Shown: one piece after another, positions 45,132 to 53,211 of the stretch | Layout: every line of letters starts with the position of its first letter | Position numbering within the stretch: the first letter of the stretch is position 1 | Assembly: GCF_003129905.1 (NCBI RefSeq) | Contig: NZ_QFFM01000010.1 | Span: 52,538-116,537 of the forward strand | Length of the DNA: 64,000 nucleotides | Source of the DNA: Bifidobacterium callitrichidarum | GTDB taxonomy: Bacteria; Actinomycetota; Actinomycetes; Actinomycetales; Bifidobacteriaceae | Reading direction: 5' to 3' | Program-made: the position numbers and the translations under genes | Notes under the pieces: generated by a model | Database searches by the model: none | Told to the model about the DNA's origin: nothing | Seen by the model: the letters and a program-made list of their open reading frames with translations, nothing else

Positions 45132-45737
45132 ATGACCAGCGCTCCCGAAGAGAAGCAGTCCGCCCGCGGCGATGCGCGCCGCGAGGCCATCGTGCAGGCC
45201 GCCCGCACCATTTGCCTGGAGAAGGGGTTCTCCCGCATCACCGTGTCCGACATCGCGGGCGAGGTCGGCATGACGCGCTCGTTGTTCTACCACTACTTCA
45301 AGGACAAGGACGCCGTGGCGGACGCCGTGCTGGACGACGTCATCGACGAGATCCTCTCCAAACTGGAACGCTGGAACGAGTCCCGCGAGACCGGCAACGT
45401 GAGTAAGGCCATCAACGACATCGTCCGTCTGCTGCGCGCGCTCATCGCCGATGAAAGCCCGTTCTCGAACCGTATGATCCAGGACGGCAACGCCGAACTG
45501 TATATCAAGTTCATCGACCGGGCCGCCGATCGCATCGCGGACTACATCGCCCAGACCACCGTGCGTGACTTCGAGCAGCTGCATGGTCTGCCGATCACCA
45601 ACGTCCACGAGACGTTCTTCACGCTGATCGTGGGCCTCATCTCGCTGATCCGTTCCCATCCGAATGTCAGCGACCAGACCATCAAGGAGGTCATGGCCCA
45701 GACGCTGCATATCGAAGGGTACGTCACCCAAGACTGA
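45132..45737 (+). CDS. TetR/AcrR-family transcriptional regulator
   Basis: A 201-residue regulator with an N-terminal helix-turn-helix (ITVSDIAGEVGMTRSLFYHY, residues ~36-55, then FKDKDAV) and an all-helical ligand domain. GGAGGG precedes the ATG. It diverges from dnaX and converges on a lipid kinase gene, so no target is obvious from its neighbours; the dyad just upstream suggests autoregulation. Ligand unknown. Confidence 0.85.
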   Translation: MTSAPEEKQSARGDARREAIVQAARTICLEKGFSRITVSDIAGEVGMTRSLFYHYFKDKDAVADAVLDDVIDEILSKLERWNESRETGNVSKAINDIVRLLRALIADESPFSNRMIQDGNAELYIKFIDRAADRIADYIAQTTVRDFEQLHGLPITNVHETFFTLIVGLISLIRSHPNVSDQTIKEVMAQTLHIEGYVTQD

Positions 45738-45883
45738 GCATCGAAACCAAACGGTTCGCGCGACAACGGTTTGGGACCCATCCGGCACCGTCTAGCTATC
45801 CTCGCTATCCTCGATGCCGGTCGCAAGCGGCTCCGCGCATAGCCGGACCTGGACTTGAGCCCGAAAACCGAGGTACGGTGCGA

Positions 45884-47008
45884 TTATTCGAATCGTCCGG
45901 TCAACGGATCGCGCCCATCCCTGGCGATGGCGTCCATCACCCGCTGCCGGTCGTCCACACCCTGCGCGGCCACGGCCGGAGGCACCAGCACGCGCAATGC
46001 GCAGTCCTCGGCCACCACCCGGACCGGCAGGCGACCGATGTACTCGCCGTCCGCCATCAGCAGCGGCGGCTCATCGCCCTCGTCCGCCCGGGTGATCTCG
46101 ATCTCCCGTACGCGCTCCCATCCGAACACCTGCGAGGCGAGCAGCCTGCCGTTATAGGCGTTCGAGACAGCCACCACACATTCGCCGAAGTTGGGCACAT
46201 GGTCCATCCACACCAGATCCAGCAATCCGTCGGAGAAGCATGAGTACGGCGAGACCTCGATGCCGCCGCCGATGTGTCGTGAGTTCGCCACGGTCAGCAA
46301 CGGCGAGATGATGTCCCGTTCGTCCGTCGAACCATCCGCCAGGGTGGCCTTGACGTGGTAGCCGTACCGCTTCATGCGCGTCAGCTCCACCAGCACCGCG
46401 GCGAAGTAACGCACGGAGCCGTTCGGCAGACGCGAATGGTTCGCTCGGTCGTTGATGCTCGCATCGATGCCGCAGGACAGCATGCCCGCATAGTACCGGT
46501 CGATTGGGCGGTCTTCGATCTGCCCGTCGGCCGACTCGTATTCGTCTCCGGTGGTCGGATCGACCGCACGCCCGCCTTCCAGCGAAGTCACACGCCCCAT
46601 GTCCACGTCAATGGTCGAACCGCACACGATCGCACCGACGATGCCTTCCACGGCAGTCTCGATGCGGTTGACCGGAAGCTTGAGCCCACGTGCGAAATCG
46701 TTGCCCGAACCCATGGCCACCACACCCAGCGGCTTGCCACTGCATCCCACGGCGTTGGCTCCGAGCGCGATCATGCCGTCGCCACCGACCACCACCAGAT
46801 AGTCGTATTCATGCGCTCGTTCGCGGGCCTGATTCAGCGAATCGTCGAAACTGGTGCCGGTGATGTCCATCACCGTGAAATCATGGGCCCGACCGGCGGC
46901 CTGGAGCAGGGACAGCACCTGCGCGTCCACTTTGGCGCCGCGGCCCTTGTCCGAAGTGGGGTTGCCCACCATGGCCACAACCCGGCAGCGTTCGTTGCGT
47001 TCACTCAT
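45884..47008 (-). CDS. Diacylglycerol/lipid kinase-family protein
   Basis: A 374-residue protein of the DagK/LCB5 catalytic family. It shows the N-terminal VAMVGNPTSDKGRG, the nucleotide-binding YLVVVGGDGMIALGANAV, PLGVVAMGSGNDFARGL and a C-terminal ADGEYIGRLPVRV (the DGE motif). Members phosphorylate diacylglycerol or related lipids; the substrate here is not known. No signal peptide or membrane helix is seen. It lies 98 bp upstream of nothing on its strand but shares strand with the tad genes before it. Confidence 0.85.
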   Translation of the reverse strand: MSERNERCRVVAMVGNPTSDKGRGAKVDAQVLSLLQAAGRAHDFTVMDITGTSFDDSLNQARERAHEYDYLVVVGGDGMIALGANAVGCSGKPLGVVAMGSGNDFARGLKLPVNRIETAVEGIVGAIVCGSTIDVDMGRVTSLEGGRAVDPTTGDEYESADGQIEDRPIDRYYAGMLSCGIDASINDRANHSRLPNGSVRYFAAVLVELTRMKRYGYHVKATLADGSTDERDIISPLLTVANSRHIGGGIEVSPYSCFSDGLLDLVWMDHVPNFGECVVAVSNAYNGRLLASQVFGWERVREIEITRADEGDEPPLLMADGEYIGRLPVRVVAEDCALRVLVPPAVAAQGVDDRQRVMDAIARDGRDPLTGRFE

Positions 47009-47106
47009 GCCTTCACCTTAACCAATGATGGCCGTGCCCCGCCAGAGCGACGCTCCCCTCACACGTGCGGCTTATCCGACATCCGCTTCCGGCATATCGC
47101 GTTATC

Positions 47107-47511
47107 TCATTCCCCGACTCCCCTCGTGCATTCCATGGGCCCGGCCCGGGACGTGCGTTCCACGTGAAACGCCAACGGCACCTTGGTCTCCACCGCGACG
47201 GTGACCCAAACGTCATCGCCATGCACCGCGCAGTCAGATGCCGTGGCCCCGCTCGCCGAAACCGTGTTCACGGCAAGCGCGCAGGGGTCACCGGCATCCT
47301 CATGCCAAGCGACGTATGCCGCGGAGAACGCGGCCAAATCAGCCAAGGAGCGGGCCCGGCTCTGACAGACCATCAGATTGCCCACGCAAGCCACGACCGC
47401 GAGCGCGACGCCCACGACCATGACCAGCATGGCGCCGGCCATGGTTCCCGAACCTTCCTCGACTTCCTCGAATCGTGTCCGATACACTTGCTCGCTCCTT
47501 TGCCTGCTCAT
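47107..47511 (-). CDS. TadG-like small secretion-locus protein (Rv3654c type)
   Basis: A 134-residue protein with one N-terminal membrane helix (MAGAMLVMVVGVALAVVACV) preceded by EEGSGTM, then a short extracellular part. It matches the last gene of the actinobacterial flp-tad locus (Rv3654c-like, 'helicase/secretion neighbourhood'). It probably assembles with the TadE-like and Flp-like proteins. Start ATG 47511 is chosen; the stop of the preceding tadE gene is 11 bp upstream. Confidence 0.75.
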   Translation of the reverse strand: MSRQRSEQVYRTRFEEVEEGSGTMAGAMLVMVVGVALAVVACVGNLMVCQSRARSLADLAAFSAAYVAWHEDAGDPCALAVNTVSASGATASDCAVHGDDVWVTVAVETKVPLAFHVERTSRAGPMECTRGVGE

Positions 47512-47522
47512 CGCTGTATGGG

Positions 47523-47978
47523 TCACTGCAACACCGCAGTGGCGTCGCTGGCGATGCGGGTCGGGGTCACGTCCAACGGACCGGGCAATACCGGGCATTC
47601 CACGACCACGCTTACCGAACGCTCGCTGTATTCCGCCCGTATCGAAATGCCATTGCCGGCCACCTCGGCGGCGGCCCGCTGCGCGGATGACTCCTGACCG
47701 GAGACCACCAGCTCGCGGGCCGCGGCCGAAGCGGCGCTATGACAGTCCATCGAGACCGACACCACTCGCCCCAACGTCAACAACAGTCCGGCGATGGCGA
47801 TGACGCTGGGCAGCACGATGGCGAACTCGGCCGTGGCCGATCCCTTCTCCCATGCGCACGCCCCGTCATCAATGTCGTTTCCCCTGCCGGGCCACCATTC
47901 ATGCGGTGACGGTTCCGATGCATGATGCGGCGGCAATCGTGCCCGCCATCGGATTGTTGGACATCTCATGATCGTCAC
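47523..47978 (-). CDS. TadE-like pseudopilin
   Basis: A 151-residue protein with the TadE signature EKGSATAEFAIVLPSVIAIA (membrane helix with a type IV-pilin-like E residue), after a basic cytoplasmic leader. TadE proteins are pseudopilins needed for Flp pilus assembly. The GTG start at 47978 overlaps the stop of the Flp-like gene (GTGA), indicating coupled translation; an internal ATG at 47969 is an alternative. Confidence 0.82.
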   Translation of the reverse strand: MTIMRCPTIRWRARLPPHHASEPSPHEWWPGRGNDIDDGACAWEKGSATAEFAIVLPSVIAIAGLLLTLGRVVSVSMDCHSAASAAARELVVSGQESSAQRAAAEVAGNGISIRAEYSERSVSVVVECPVLPGPLDVTPTRIASDATAVLQ

Positions 47979-48259
47979 CCGATGTTCAGCGCCTTCTTGA
48001 CGATATTCGTCAAGAGCGTCTTGATGACGTCCGACTTCAGAATGGTGACCAGCAGTGCCGCAAAGCCCGTAGCCGCGATGAGTACGACGGCGTACTCGGC
48101 CGTGGCCGCGCCTTCCTCGGGTTCGGCCGTCAGTGTGCGGATCCTGGCGTCCATGAGGCAGATGCGTTCGTTGGCGCGTTCCCGTAATTCCGCGAATCTG
48201 GCCCTACCGCGGACCAACGGACCGGAACGGCCATCAACAATGGTTAAGGAGGAGTTCAT
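47975..48259 (-). CDS. Flp pilin-like protein (DUF4244)
   Basis: A 94-residue protein whose C-terminal half, EEGAATAEYAVVLIAATGFA, is a Flp-type pilin helix with the processing-site glycine and conserved Glu/Tyr. It corresponds to the DUF4244 family (Rv3656c type) and is the likely major pilin. The N-terminal leader is longer than usual for Flp. ATG 48259 has AAAGGAAA upstream. A dyad of DnaA-box-like nonamers lies 168-209 bp upstream. Confidence 0.82.
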   Translation of the reverse strand: MNSSLTIVDGRSGPLVRGRARFAELRERANERICLMDARIRTLTAEPEEGAATAEYAVVLIAATGFAALLVTILKSDVIKTLLTNIVKKALNIG

Positions 48260-48638
48260 GGCTTTCCTTTCATGTGGAGGGAAGGAAACGCGGCGCCGAC
48301 ATGCCCTTCCCGGATGAGTGATGGATGGTGGCCCCCGCACCGAAATCGGCACGGGGTGCTTCCACTGTGCCGGTTGAGGACCAGGCATCGGAAGAAAAAC
48401 AGGGCATGTGGTTCCAGCTTCTCCGGTTATCCACCGCCGGGAGTGTCCTCCACCGCGGCTGTGGATAACTTGGGAGCATGGTTCGGCCGTCGCGATATTA
48501 CGAATGGCATCAATGGGAAAACTCCTGAGTCAGGATTGTCTCCGGCAAGAGCGCCGACACATCCCACGGGGGCTCATCCTCTAATCACCCCGACCGACGG
48601 CCCATCCAGTGACATGGCATCGACGAACAAATCGGCCG
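48260..48638. other. Intergenic region between tadC and the flp operon
   Basis: About 380 bp holding the promoter region of the flp-tadE-tadG operon, including the paired nonamer module at 48427-48468. No ORF in it is supported. Confidence 0.5.
48427..48468. promoter_or_regulatory. 42-bp module of two inverted DnaA-box-like nonamers before flp
   Basis: TTATCCACC (48427-48435) and TGTGGATAA (48460-48468) are inverted, separated by 24 bp. The same module, with identical spacing and 14 of 24 gap bases shared, precedes tadZ at 52014-52055. Confidence 0.75.
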
Positions 48639-49244
48639 TCACATGACGAACGAAACGATGGCGGGAATCACGCCTATCAGCACGAAGGCCGGCAGGAAGC
48701 ACAGTCCCGTCGGCATAAGCAGTTTCACGGATAATCGCGCCGCATTGCGTTCGATCAGCGAGCGTTCGTCGCGGTTCAGCTGTTCGATGGCGGCTTCGAT
48801 GCGCACGCCCGGCGCATCGCCGTGCTTCCACGAGGATTCCAAGGTGGCGCACAGCAGCGGCAGCACATCGCCGGACCGGTTGCCGGAAGCCCTCCGATGA
48901 CCATGTTCGGCATCCTCAACGGCAGCGGCCTTCCACGCATCATCCCATGGAGCACCACGATTGAGCGCCGCACCGACCCTTTCCATGCGAGCCCCGCAAT
49001 CGCCGCCGACGGCACGGCCCACCGCCTCCACGGCACGCGGAATCGACGCGCCTTGCTGCAAAGCGACCTGCACCATACGCAGTATCAGTACGGTCCTAGA
49101 CACGCCATCGTCATCCTCGGCGCTCTCCTGCGTGCCGGTATCAGGGCATTTGCGAAGCCTGTCTCCGGTGTCGGCTCCACCTACCCGCAGCCATGTCGCG
49201 ACGGCCGCGCAACAGGAGGCGACGCCGATAAGCCACGCAATCAT
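48639..49244 (-). CDS. tadC: Type II secretion F-like membrane protein TadC
   Basis: A 201-residue protein: an N-terminal membrane helix (MIAWLIGVASCCAAVATWL), a cytoplasmic T2SSF domain (RMVQVALQQGASIPRAVEAV; APWDDAWKAAAVE; LESSWKHGDAPG) and a C-terminal hydrophobic region (LLMPTGLCFLPAFVLIGVIP). It forms the inner-membrane platform of the Flp pilus with TadB. ATG 49244 overlaps the tadB stop (ATGA); GAAGGAGG lies upstream. Confidence 0.85.
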   Translation of the reverse strand: MIAWLIGVASCCAAVATWLRVGGADTGDRLRKCPDTGTQESAEDDDGVSRTVLILRMVQVALQQGASIPRAVEAVGRAVGGDCGARMERVGAALNRGAPWDDAWKAAAVEDAEHGHRRASGNRSGDVLPLLCATLESSWKHGDAPGVRIEAAIEQLNRDERSLIERNAARLSVKLLMPTGLCFLPAFVLIGVIPAIVSFVM

Positions 49245-49963
49245 GCCAGGTCCTCCTTCATCAACGCATGCACCCATGCCAGACCGGCCACATAACAGCA
49301 TCCGCCCAATGCCAGGCACACCAATCCACGGGAGGAGCCAAGCAGGAATGCCAGGGACTTCGCGCCCATCAATTCACCCAATGCCACCGTGGCGGCCGGG
49401 AGCACGCTCAACAGACCGATGGTGGCTTTGGGGACGGCGAATGCCTGGGCGGTCAGATGCTGCGTCAGCCGCAATTGCCGGTATGCCGATAACACCGCTT
49501 CCAGGCACGGAGCAGCCTGGCATCCAAGCTCGTCGCTGAGCGTGGCTGCGGCGGCGACGCCCAGAGCGGCATGGCGTATCTGAGCCGGAGATTCGTCCGG
49601 CAGCCGCCGCGTCTCGAACAACGCCGTCAAGCGGGTGGCAGTGAGTCTGGGTACCGCAAAGCGGCGACCGTACTGTTCCTCGAAGGATTCCAGTAACGTG
49701 CCGCCGCCTTTCATGCGGGCGATGGCCGAGGCGATGACCTGTGCGATGCCAACCCGTGGAAGCGTCCCATGCCCCTGCCCGCCGGAGCCGAGCCGGATGG
49801 CATTGCCGCCTGCTTCACCATCATCGTTGAAGGAAGTGGCGGACAACCCCAAGGCGCGGACGAGTCGGCTTTTCGAACGCCGGCCGGGCAACCGTCCGGA
49901 AAGATGCGCCCGCCGATCCGGCCACAATATGATGGCGAGCGCCGCCAGCACCGCACACCACAT
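49241..49963 (-). CDS. tadB: Type II secretion F-like membrane protein TadB
   Basis: A 240-residue protein with membrane helices at both ends and a central T2SSF domain (GGTLLESFEEQYG; LSDELGCQAAPCLEAVLSAY). It partners TadC in the pilus platform. The N-terminal helix is short, so the protein may be at the small end of the family. ATG 49963 is 3 bp after the tadA stop. Confidence 0.82.
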   Translation of the reverse strand: MWCAVLAALAIILWPDRRAHLSGRLPGRRSKSRLVRALGLSATSFNDDGEAGGNAIRLGSGGQGHGTLPRVGIAQVIASAIARMKGGGTLLESFEEQYGRRFAVPRLTATRLTALFETRRLPDESPAQIRHAALGVAAAATLSDELGCQAAPCLEAVLSAYRQLRLTQHLTAQAFAVPKATIGLLSVLPAATVALGELMGAKSLAFLLGSSRGLVCLALGGCCYVAGLAWVHALMKEDLA

Positions 49964-49966
49964 GGC

Positions 49967-50980
49967 TCAACCGCTCCAACGAACCCGGAATCGTTCCCAT
50001 TCGGGTGCGTACCGTGGTGCTTCGGAACCATTCCAGACCGCCAGCGGCACCCCGCTCAGCCCGTCTTTCGCCACGCGAAGGCCGCCGATCTGCGCGATGC
50101 GGCGATGCCCGTCGGTTCGTTCCAAGTGCAGCACCACATCGAAGGCTCCGGCAGCGAGCATGGCCAAGGCCTGTGGCCCCACGCCGGCAAGCAGTCCCAG
50201 GGAGACGAGGCGTGCCGGCACGCGCTCCACGCCATCGGCATGCAATGTGGTCATGCCGCCATGATGGCCTGAGTTGAACGCGCGCAGCAGGTCCACGATC
50301 TCCTCACCGCGGCATTCGCCGAGCACCACACGGTCGGGTCTCATACGCAACGTGGCCTTGGTCAGATCGGATAAGCCGATGGCGCCGATGCCCTCCACAT
50401 TCGCTTCGCGCGCCACCAGGGAGACATGGTTCGCATGGCCGAAATCGCCCAGTTCCCGAACTTCCTCCACGGTGATGATGCGTTCGTTCGCACCGCATCG
50501 GCCCAGGAGGGCCTTGACCAGCGTGGTCTTGCCCGCGCCGGTGCCGCCGGTGACCAGCACCGTGGCCCCTTTATCCACCAATCCCGTCAGCAGCGGCAAC
50601 CAGGCCGGAGGAAACATGCCAGACTGTCCCAAGGCCGGCAATGTGGCGCGCGTGCGGTCGGGGAATCGTATGGAGATCGAGGCGCCCTGCGGCACTAACG
50701 GAGCAATCACCGCATGCACGCGGATGCCGTCCACGCTGGAGGCGTCCGCGATGGGGCAGGCGTCGTCCAAGCGGCGGCCCAGTTGCGCGCAGAGCTGGAC
50801 CGCGTATTCACGGACCACCTGCGGTGACCGGAACGGCACCGGTATCCGCTGCTCCGCCATGCCATTGCCTCGGTCAGCCCAGACCCGGCCGTCGCAGGTG
50901 ACCGCAAGATCCGTGATGCGGGGGTCGGAGGCCAATCCGTCAAGGAGCCCGAAGAACACGGCATTGTATTGGCGGCTCAT
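49967..50980 (-). CDS. tadA: Flp pilus assembly ATPase TadA/CpaF
   Basis: A 337-residue secretion ATPase. It has Walker A VTGGTGAGKTTLVKALL, the Asp box VEEVRELGDFGHANHVS, Walker B TLRMRPDRVVLGECRGEE and the His box HHGGMTTLHADG. It powers pilus assembly through TadB/TadC. ATG 50980 is 4 bp after the tadZ stop. It corresponds to Rv3659c in the mycobacterial order. Confidence 0.92.
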   Translation of the reverse strand: MSRQYNAVFFGLLDGLASDPRITDLAVTCDGRVWADRGNGMAEQRIPVPFRSPQVVREYAVQLCAQLGRRLDDACPIADASSVDGIRVHAVIAPLVPQGASISIRFPDRTRATLPALGQSGMFPPAWLPLLTGLVDKGATVLVTGGTGAGKTTLVKALLGRCGANERIITVEEVRELGDFGHANHVSLVAREANVEGIGAIGLSDLTKATLRMRPDRVVLGECRGEEIVDLLRAFNSGHHGGMTTLHADGVERVPARLVSLGLLAGVGPQALAMLAAGAFDVVLHLERTDGHRRIAQIGGLRVAKDGLSGVPLAVWNGSEAPRYAPEWERFRVRWSG

Positions 50981-50984
50981 GATG

Positions 50985-51941
50985 TCACCACTCTTCGGAT
51001 GGCCGGGAGGACGTGCGGGGAGGCCGTATGGCCTGCTCCACCTCATCGGCCAACATGGTCACGGCCTTGCGGCTGCCTTTGACCACCGAGCGAATGCCGA
51101 GTCCTTCCAATACGTCGCCGCACAATCCCACGTTCGGGCGGATGGGGCCGAGCACGGTCGCGATGAGGTAGTCCTCCGCTTCGGCGATGCCGACGCCGCC
51201 CCGGCCTCGCGGCGCCCCACGCGGTTCGATGCCGACGATGGTGGGAGCGTCGCATCCCCACGAAGCCAGTCTGGACCGGTGTGATTTGGTTCTCGCCAGT
51301 CCCATGACGGATAGTTCGGCGGCCACGACCTGCACGCCCCGGCGTAGGTCGGGAACGGTCTCGATCAGGCCGCCCTGGCCGGCATCCACAATGACCACGT
51401 CGTTCGCTTCCGCCAAGGCTCGTATCGCGGCCTGGACCTCCCACCACTCGGGTTGGCGGGCGTTCCAGGGATCGTAGGGCAGGATGCGCACGTCTTCCCA
51501 GACCAGCAGCTCATGGTTGAGCGCGGCGCCTTCGATGCGTCCCAGCGGAGCATCGATCTGGCTGAATCTGAGACCGGATTCCCGCTCCACGCCGAGCAGC
51601 AGATCCAGGCATCCGCCTACGAAATCGGCGTCCACCAGCGCGCAGTTCAGACCGCGGCCGGCCAGGGTCCAGGCCAGCATGGATGCGGTGACGCTCAATC
51701 CTATGCCGCTGTGGCTGGCGGTCATCGTCACGATGTTGCGGAACACGGTGTCCGTGGCCAAGGCCGCAGGCGGAGCGTCTTTGGACCGTTTGCGGTCGGA
51801 TGAGGCCAGGGGCTTGGGCGGAGGGGTGTAGTAGCGAAATGCGGATGAATGCATGTCGTCCGCGGGCAGGGGAACGCCCGGAGGAGCCACCGCGGGCGAG
51901 GCCATCCTGCGAGCCACGCGGGGTGTGGTGTTGCTGTTCAT
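50985..51941 (-). CDS. tadZ: CpaE/TadZ-like (Ssd-like) MinD-family protein
   Basis: A 318-residue protein with a Pro/Ser-rich N-terminus and a ParA/MinD domain. The Walker A position reads TASHSGIGLSVTAS, lacking the two usual lysines, an atypical P-loop often seen in TadZ/CpaE. The rest of the fold is clear (LVDADFVGGCLDLLLG; VVIVDAGQGGLIET). TadZ/CpaE directs the pilus machinery to its place; the mycobacterial counterpart is Rv3660c (Ssd). It leads the tadZ-A-B-C operon. Start ATG 51941 is likely; a GTG 13 codons upstream is an alternative. Confidence 0.8.
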   Translation of the reverse strand: MNSNTTPRVARRMASPAVAPPGVPLPADDMHSSAFRYYTPPPKPLASSDRKRSKDAPPAALATDTVFRNIVTMTASHSGIGLSVTASMLAWTLAGRGLNCALVDADFVGGCLDLLLGVERESGLRFSQIDAPLGRIEGAALNHELLVWEDVRILPYDPWNARQPEWWEVQAAIRALAEANDVVIVDAGQGGLIETVPDLRRGVQVVAAELSVMGLARTKSHRSRLASWGCDAPTIVGIEPRGAPRGRGGVGIAEAEDYLIATVLGPIRPNVGLCGDVLEGLGIRSVVKGSRKAVTMLADEVEQAIRPPRTSSRPSEEW

Positions 51942-52013
51942 AAGGCCCGATTGAAACGTCTTGGAGCCGGTCGGCTCCACTCGGGCGCAGTCGTGTGGCT
52001 CCGGCTCGGGGAC

Positions 52014-52055
52014 TTATCCACAGTCCGGCATGTCGCACACCACGCATGTGGATAA
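52014..52055. promoter_or_regulatory. 42-bp module of two inverted DnaA boxes before tadZ
   Basis: Two perfect consensus DnaA boxes, TTATCCACA (52014-52022) and TGTGGATAA (52047-52055), inverted and 24 bp apart, 73 bp before the tadZ ATG. A palindrome GGAGCCGGTCGGCTCC (51963-51978) lies between this module and the gene. Confidence 0.78.
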
Positions 52056-52070
52056 GTCAGAAAACAAAAA

Positions 52071-52192
52071 AGCTCTGTTAAACCAAAATGATCTGGATTC
52101 CACCTGGCTACCCCTCAGTCGGCTTCGCCGCCAGCTCCCCTGACAAGGGGAGCCAAGAATAGAGGGCACGCCAATCTCGGTTTAACAGAGCC
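52071..52192. mobile_element. MITE-like element inserted in the dedA terminator T-tract
   Basis: A 122-bp element with ends AGCTCTGTTAAACCAAAATG and the inverse of GGCTCTGTTAAACCGAGATT, and a reverse two-hairpin repeat inside (52110-52155). It is flanked by exact 9-bp copies of AAACAAAAA (52062-52070 and 52193-52201), consistent with a target-site duplication, although the sequence is low-complexity. Confidence 0.75.
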
Positions 52193-52202
52193 AAACAAAA
52201 AC

Positions 52203-52223
52203 GGCCATGCGCGAGGCATGGCC
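52203..52223 (-). terminator. Intrinsic terminator of dedA
   Basis: GGCCATGC (52203-52210) and GCATGGCC (52216-52223) with a 5-base loop, followed on the minus strand by TTTTTGTTT. This T-tract is the copy next to the inserted element. Confidence 0.85.
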
Positions 52224-52245
52224 GCTATGGCGGAAATTTGGAGGC

Positions 52246-52971
52246 TTACTTATCGAGGTGCTCGATGCCGGACTCCATCACGTCGAGCTGGGAATCGGTC
52301 ACCGGCTCCGGCTTCTTCTTGCCGAACTTGGCCTTGAACAGGCCGATGATGGTCGGGGCGAGCGAGACCAGCAGGATGAGCACGATCACCAGCTCGAAGT
52401 GATCCTGCACGGCAGGGATGTTGCCGAAGAAGTAGCCCAGCAGCGTGAACAGCGTGGACCAGGTGAGGCCGCCGAGTACCGAGAACGGCGTGAAACGGCT
52501 CCACCGCATGCCGGAGATGCCGGAGATGAACGGCATGAACGTGCGGATGAACGGAAAGAACCGGCCCAGGAACACGGCGAGCGGACCCCACTTCTCGATC
52601 ATGCCTTCGGTTTTGGCGATGCGTTCGGGGGTCATGGCCTTGACCTTGCCGGACTGGATGATGCGGCGGCCGAAGAAATGGCCGATGAAGTAGTTGCACT
52701 GGTCGCCGATGATCGGCGCGCACCACACCACCGGCAGCAGGTAGAGCAACGGCAGGGCGGCCTTGCCGGTGGCGGCGTCCGGAGCGGCGAACACGCCGGC
52801 AGCGAACAGCAACGAGTCACCGGGCAGGAATGGGAAGAACACCACGCCGGTCTCGATGAAGACGATGAGGAAGATGAAGCCAAGGGTCGGCGCCACACCC
52901 ATGGCGATCCAACCGGCGATCGCGGCGCGCGGATCCTTCAGCAGTTCGAGGATGAAATTGATAAAGCCCAT
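52246..52971 (-). CDS. DedA-family membrane protein
   Basis: A 241-residue integral membrane protein of the DedA/SNARE-associated (VTT) family. It has the FFPFLPGDSLLFAAG re-entrant motif and the second GRFFPFIRTFMPFISG motif with conserved arginine, plus C-terminal helices (LTWSTLFTLLGYFFG). DedA proteins support membrane homeostasis, and some flip undecaprenyl phosphate or phospholipids; which applies here is unknown. It ends in a charged tail. Confidence 0.9.
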   Translation of the reverse strand: MGFINFILELLKDPRAAIAGWIAMGVAPTLGFIFLIVFIETGVVFFPFLPGDSLLFAAGVFAAPDAATGKAALPLLYLLPVVWCAPIIGDQCNYFIGHFFGRRIIQSGKVKAMTPERIAKTEGMIEKWGPLAVFLGRFFPFIRTFMPFISGISGMRWSRFTPFSVLGGLTWSTLFTLLGYFFGNIPAVQDHFELVIVLILLVSLAPTIIGLFKAKFGKKKPEPVTDSQLDVMESGIEHLDK

Positions 52972-53165
52972 GTGATTCCTGGAATTCCTATGAGTCGAAG
53001 TCGGTCATGCGTCGCAGGCCCTGCTCTCGCCGGGATTCGCGGCGGGCGGCGGCGCGCGAAACGCACGTATCAAGCCGTCCACTACCCTACCAGCGGGGCT
53101 TATACAAGCCTGAACGGAAACCGACAGGCTCATAGGAATCTGCACAATGCGCCGATGATCCTTGA

Positions 53166-53195
53166 CCGGCTGCTGTTACCGGCTGCTGTTACCGG
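53166..53195. repeat. Short tandem repeat upstream of dedA
   Basis: Two perfect 13-bp units CCGGCTGCTGTTA followed by a partial third (CCGG), in the gap between the HAD phosphatase gene and dedA. Confidence 0.7.
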
Positions 53196-53211
53196 TCGCC
53201 GCCGTGCGAGG

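Noticed and set aside
52014..52055. Possible replication origin, because of two perfect DnaA boxes
   Set aside because: Only two boxes, no AT-rich unwinding region and no dnaA or dnaN nearby. The same module recurs before a second tad operon, so a promoter role fits better.
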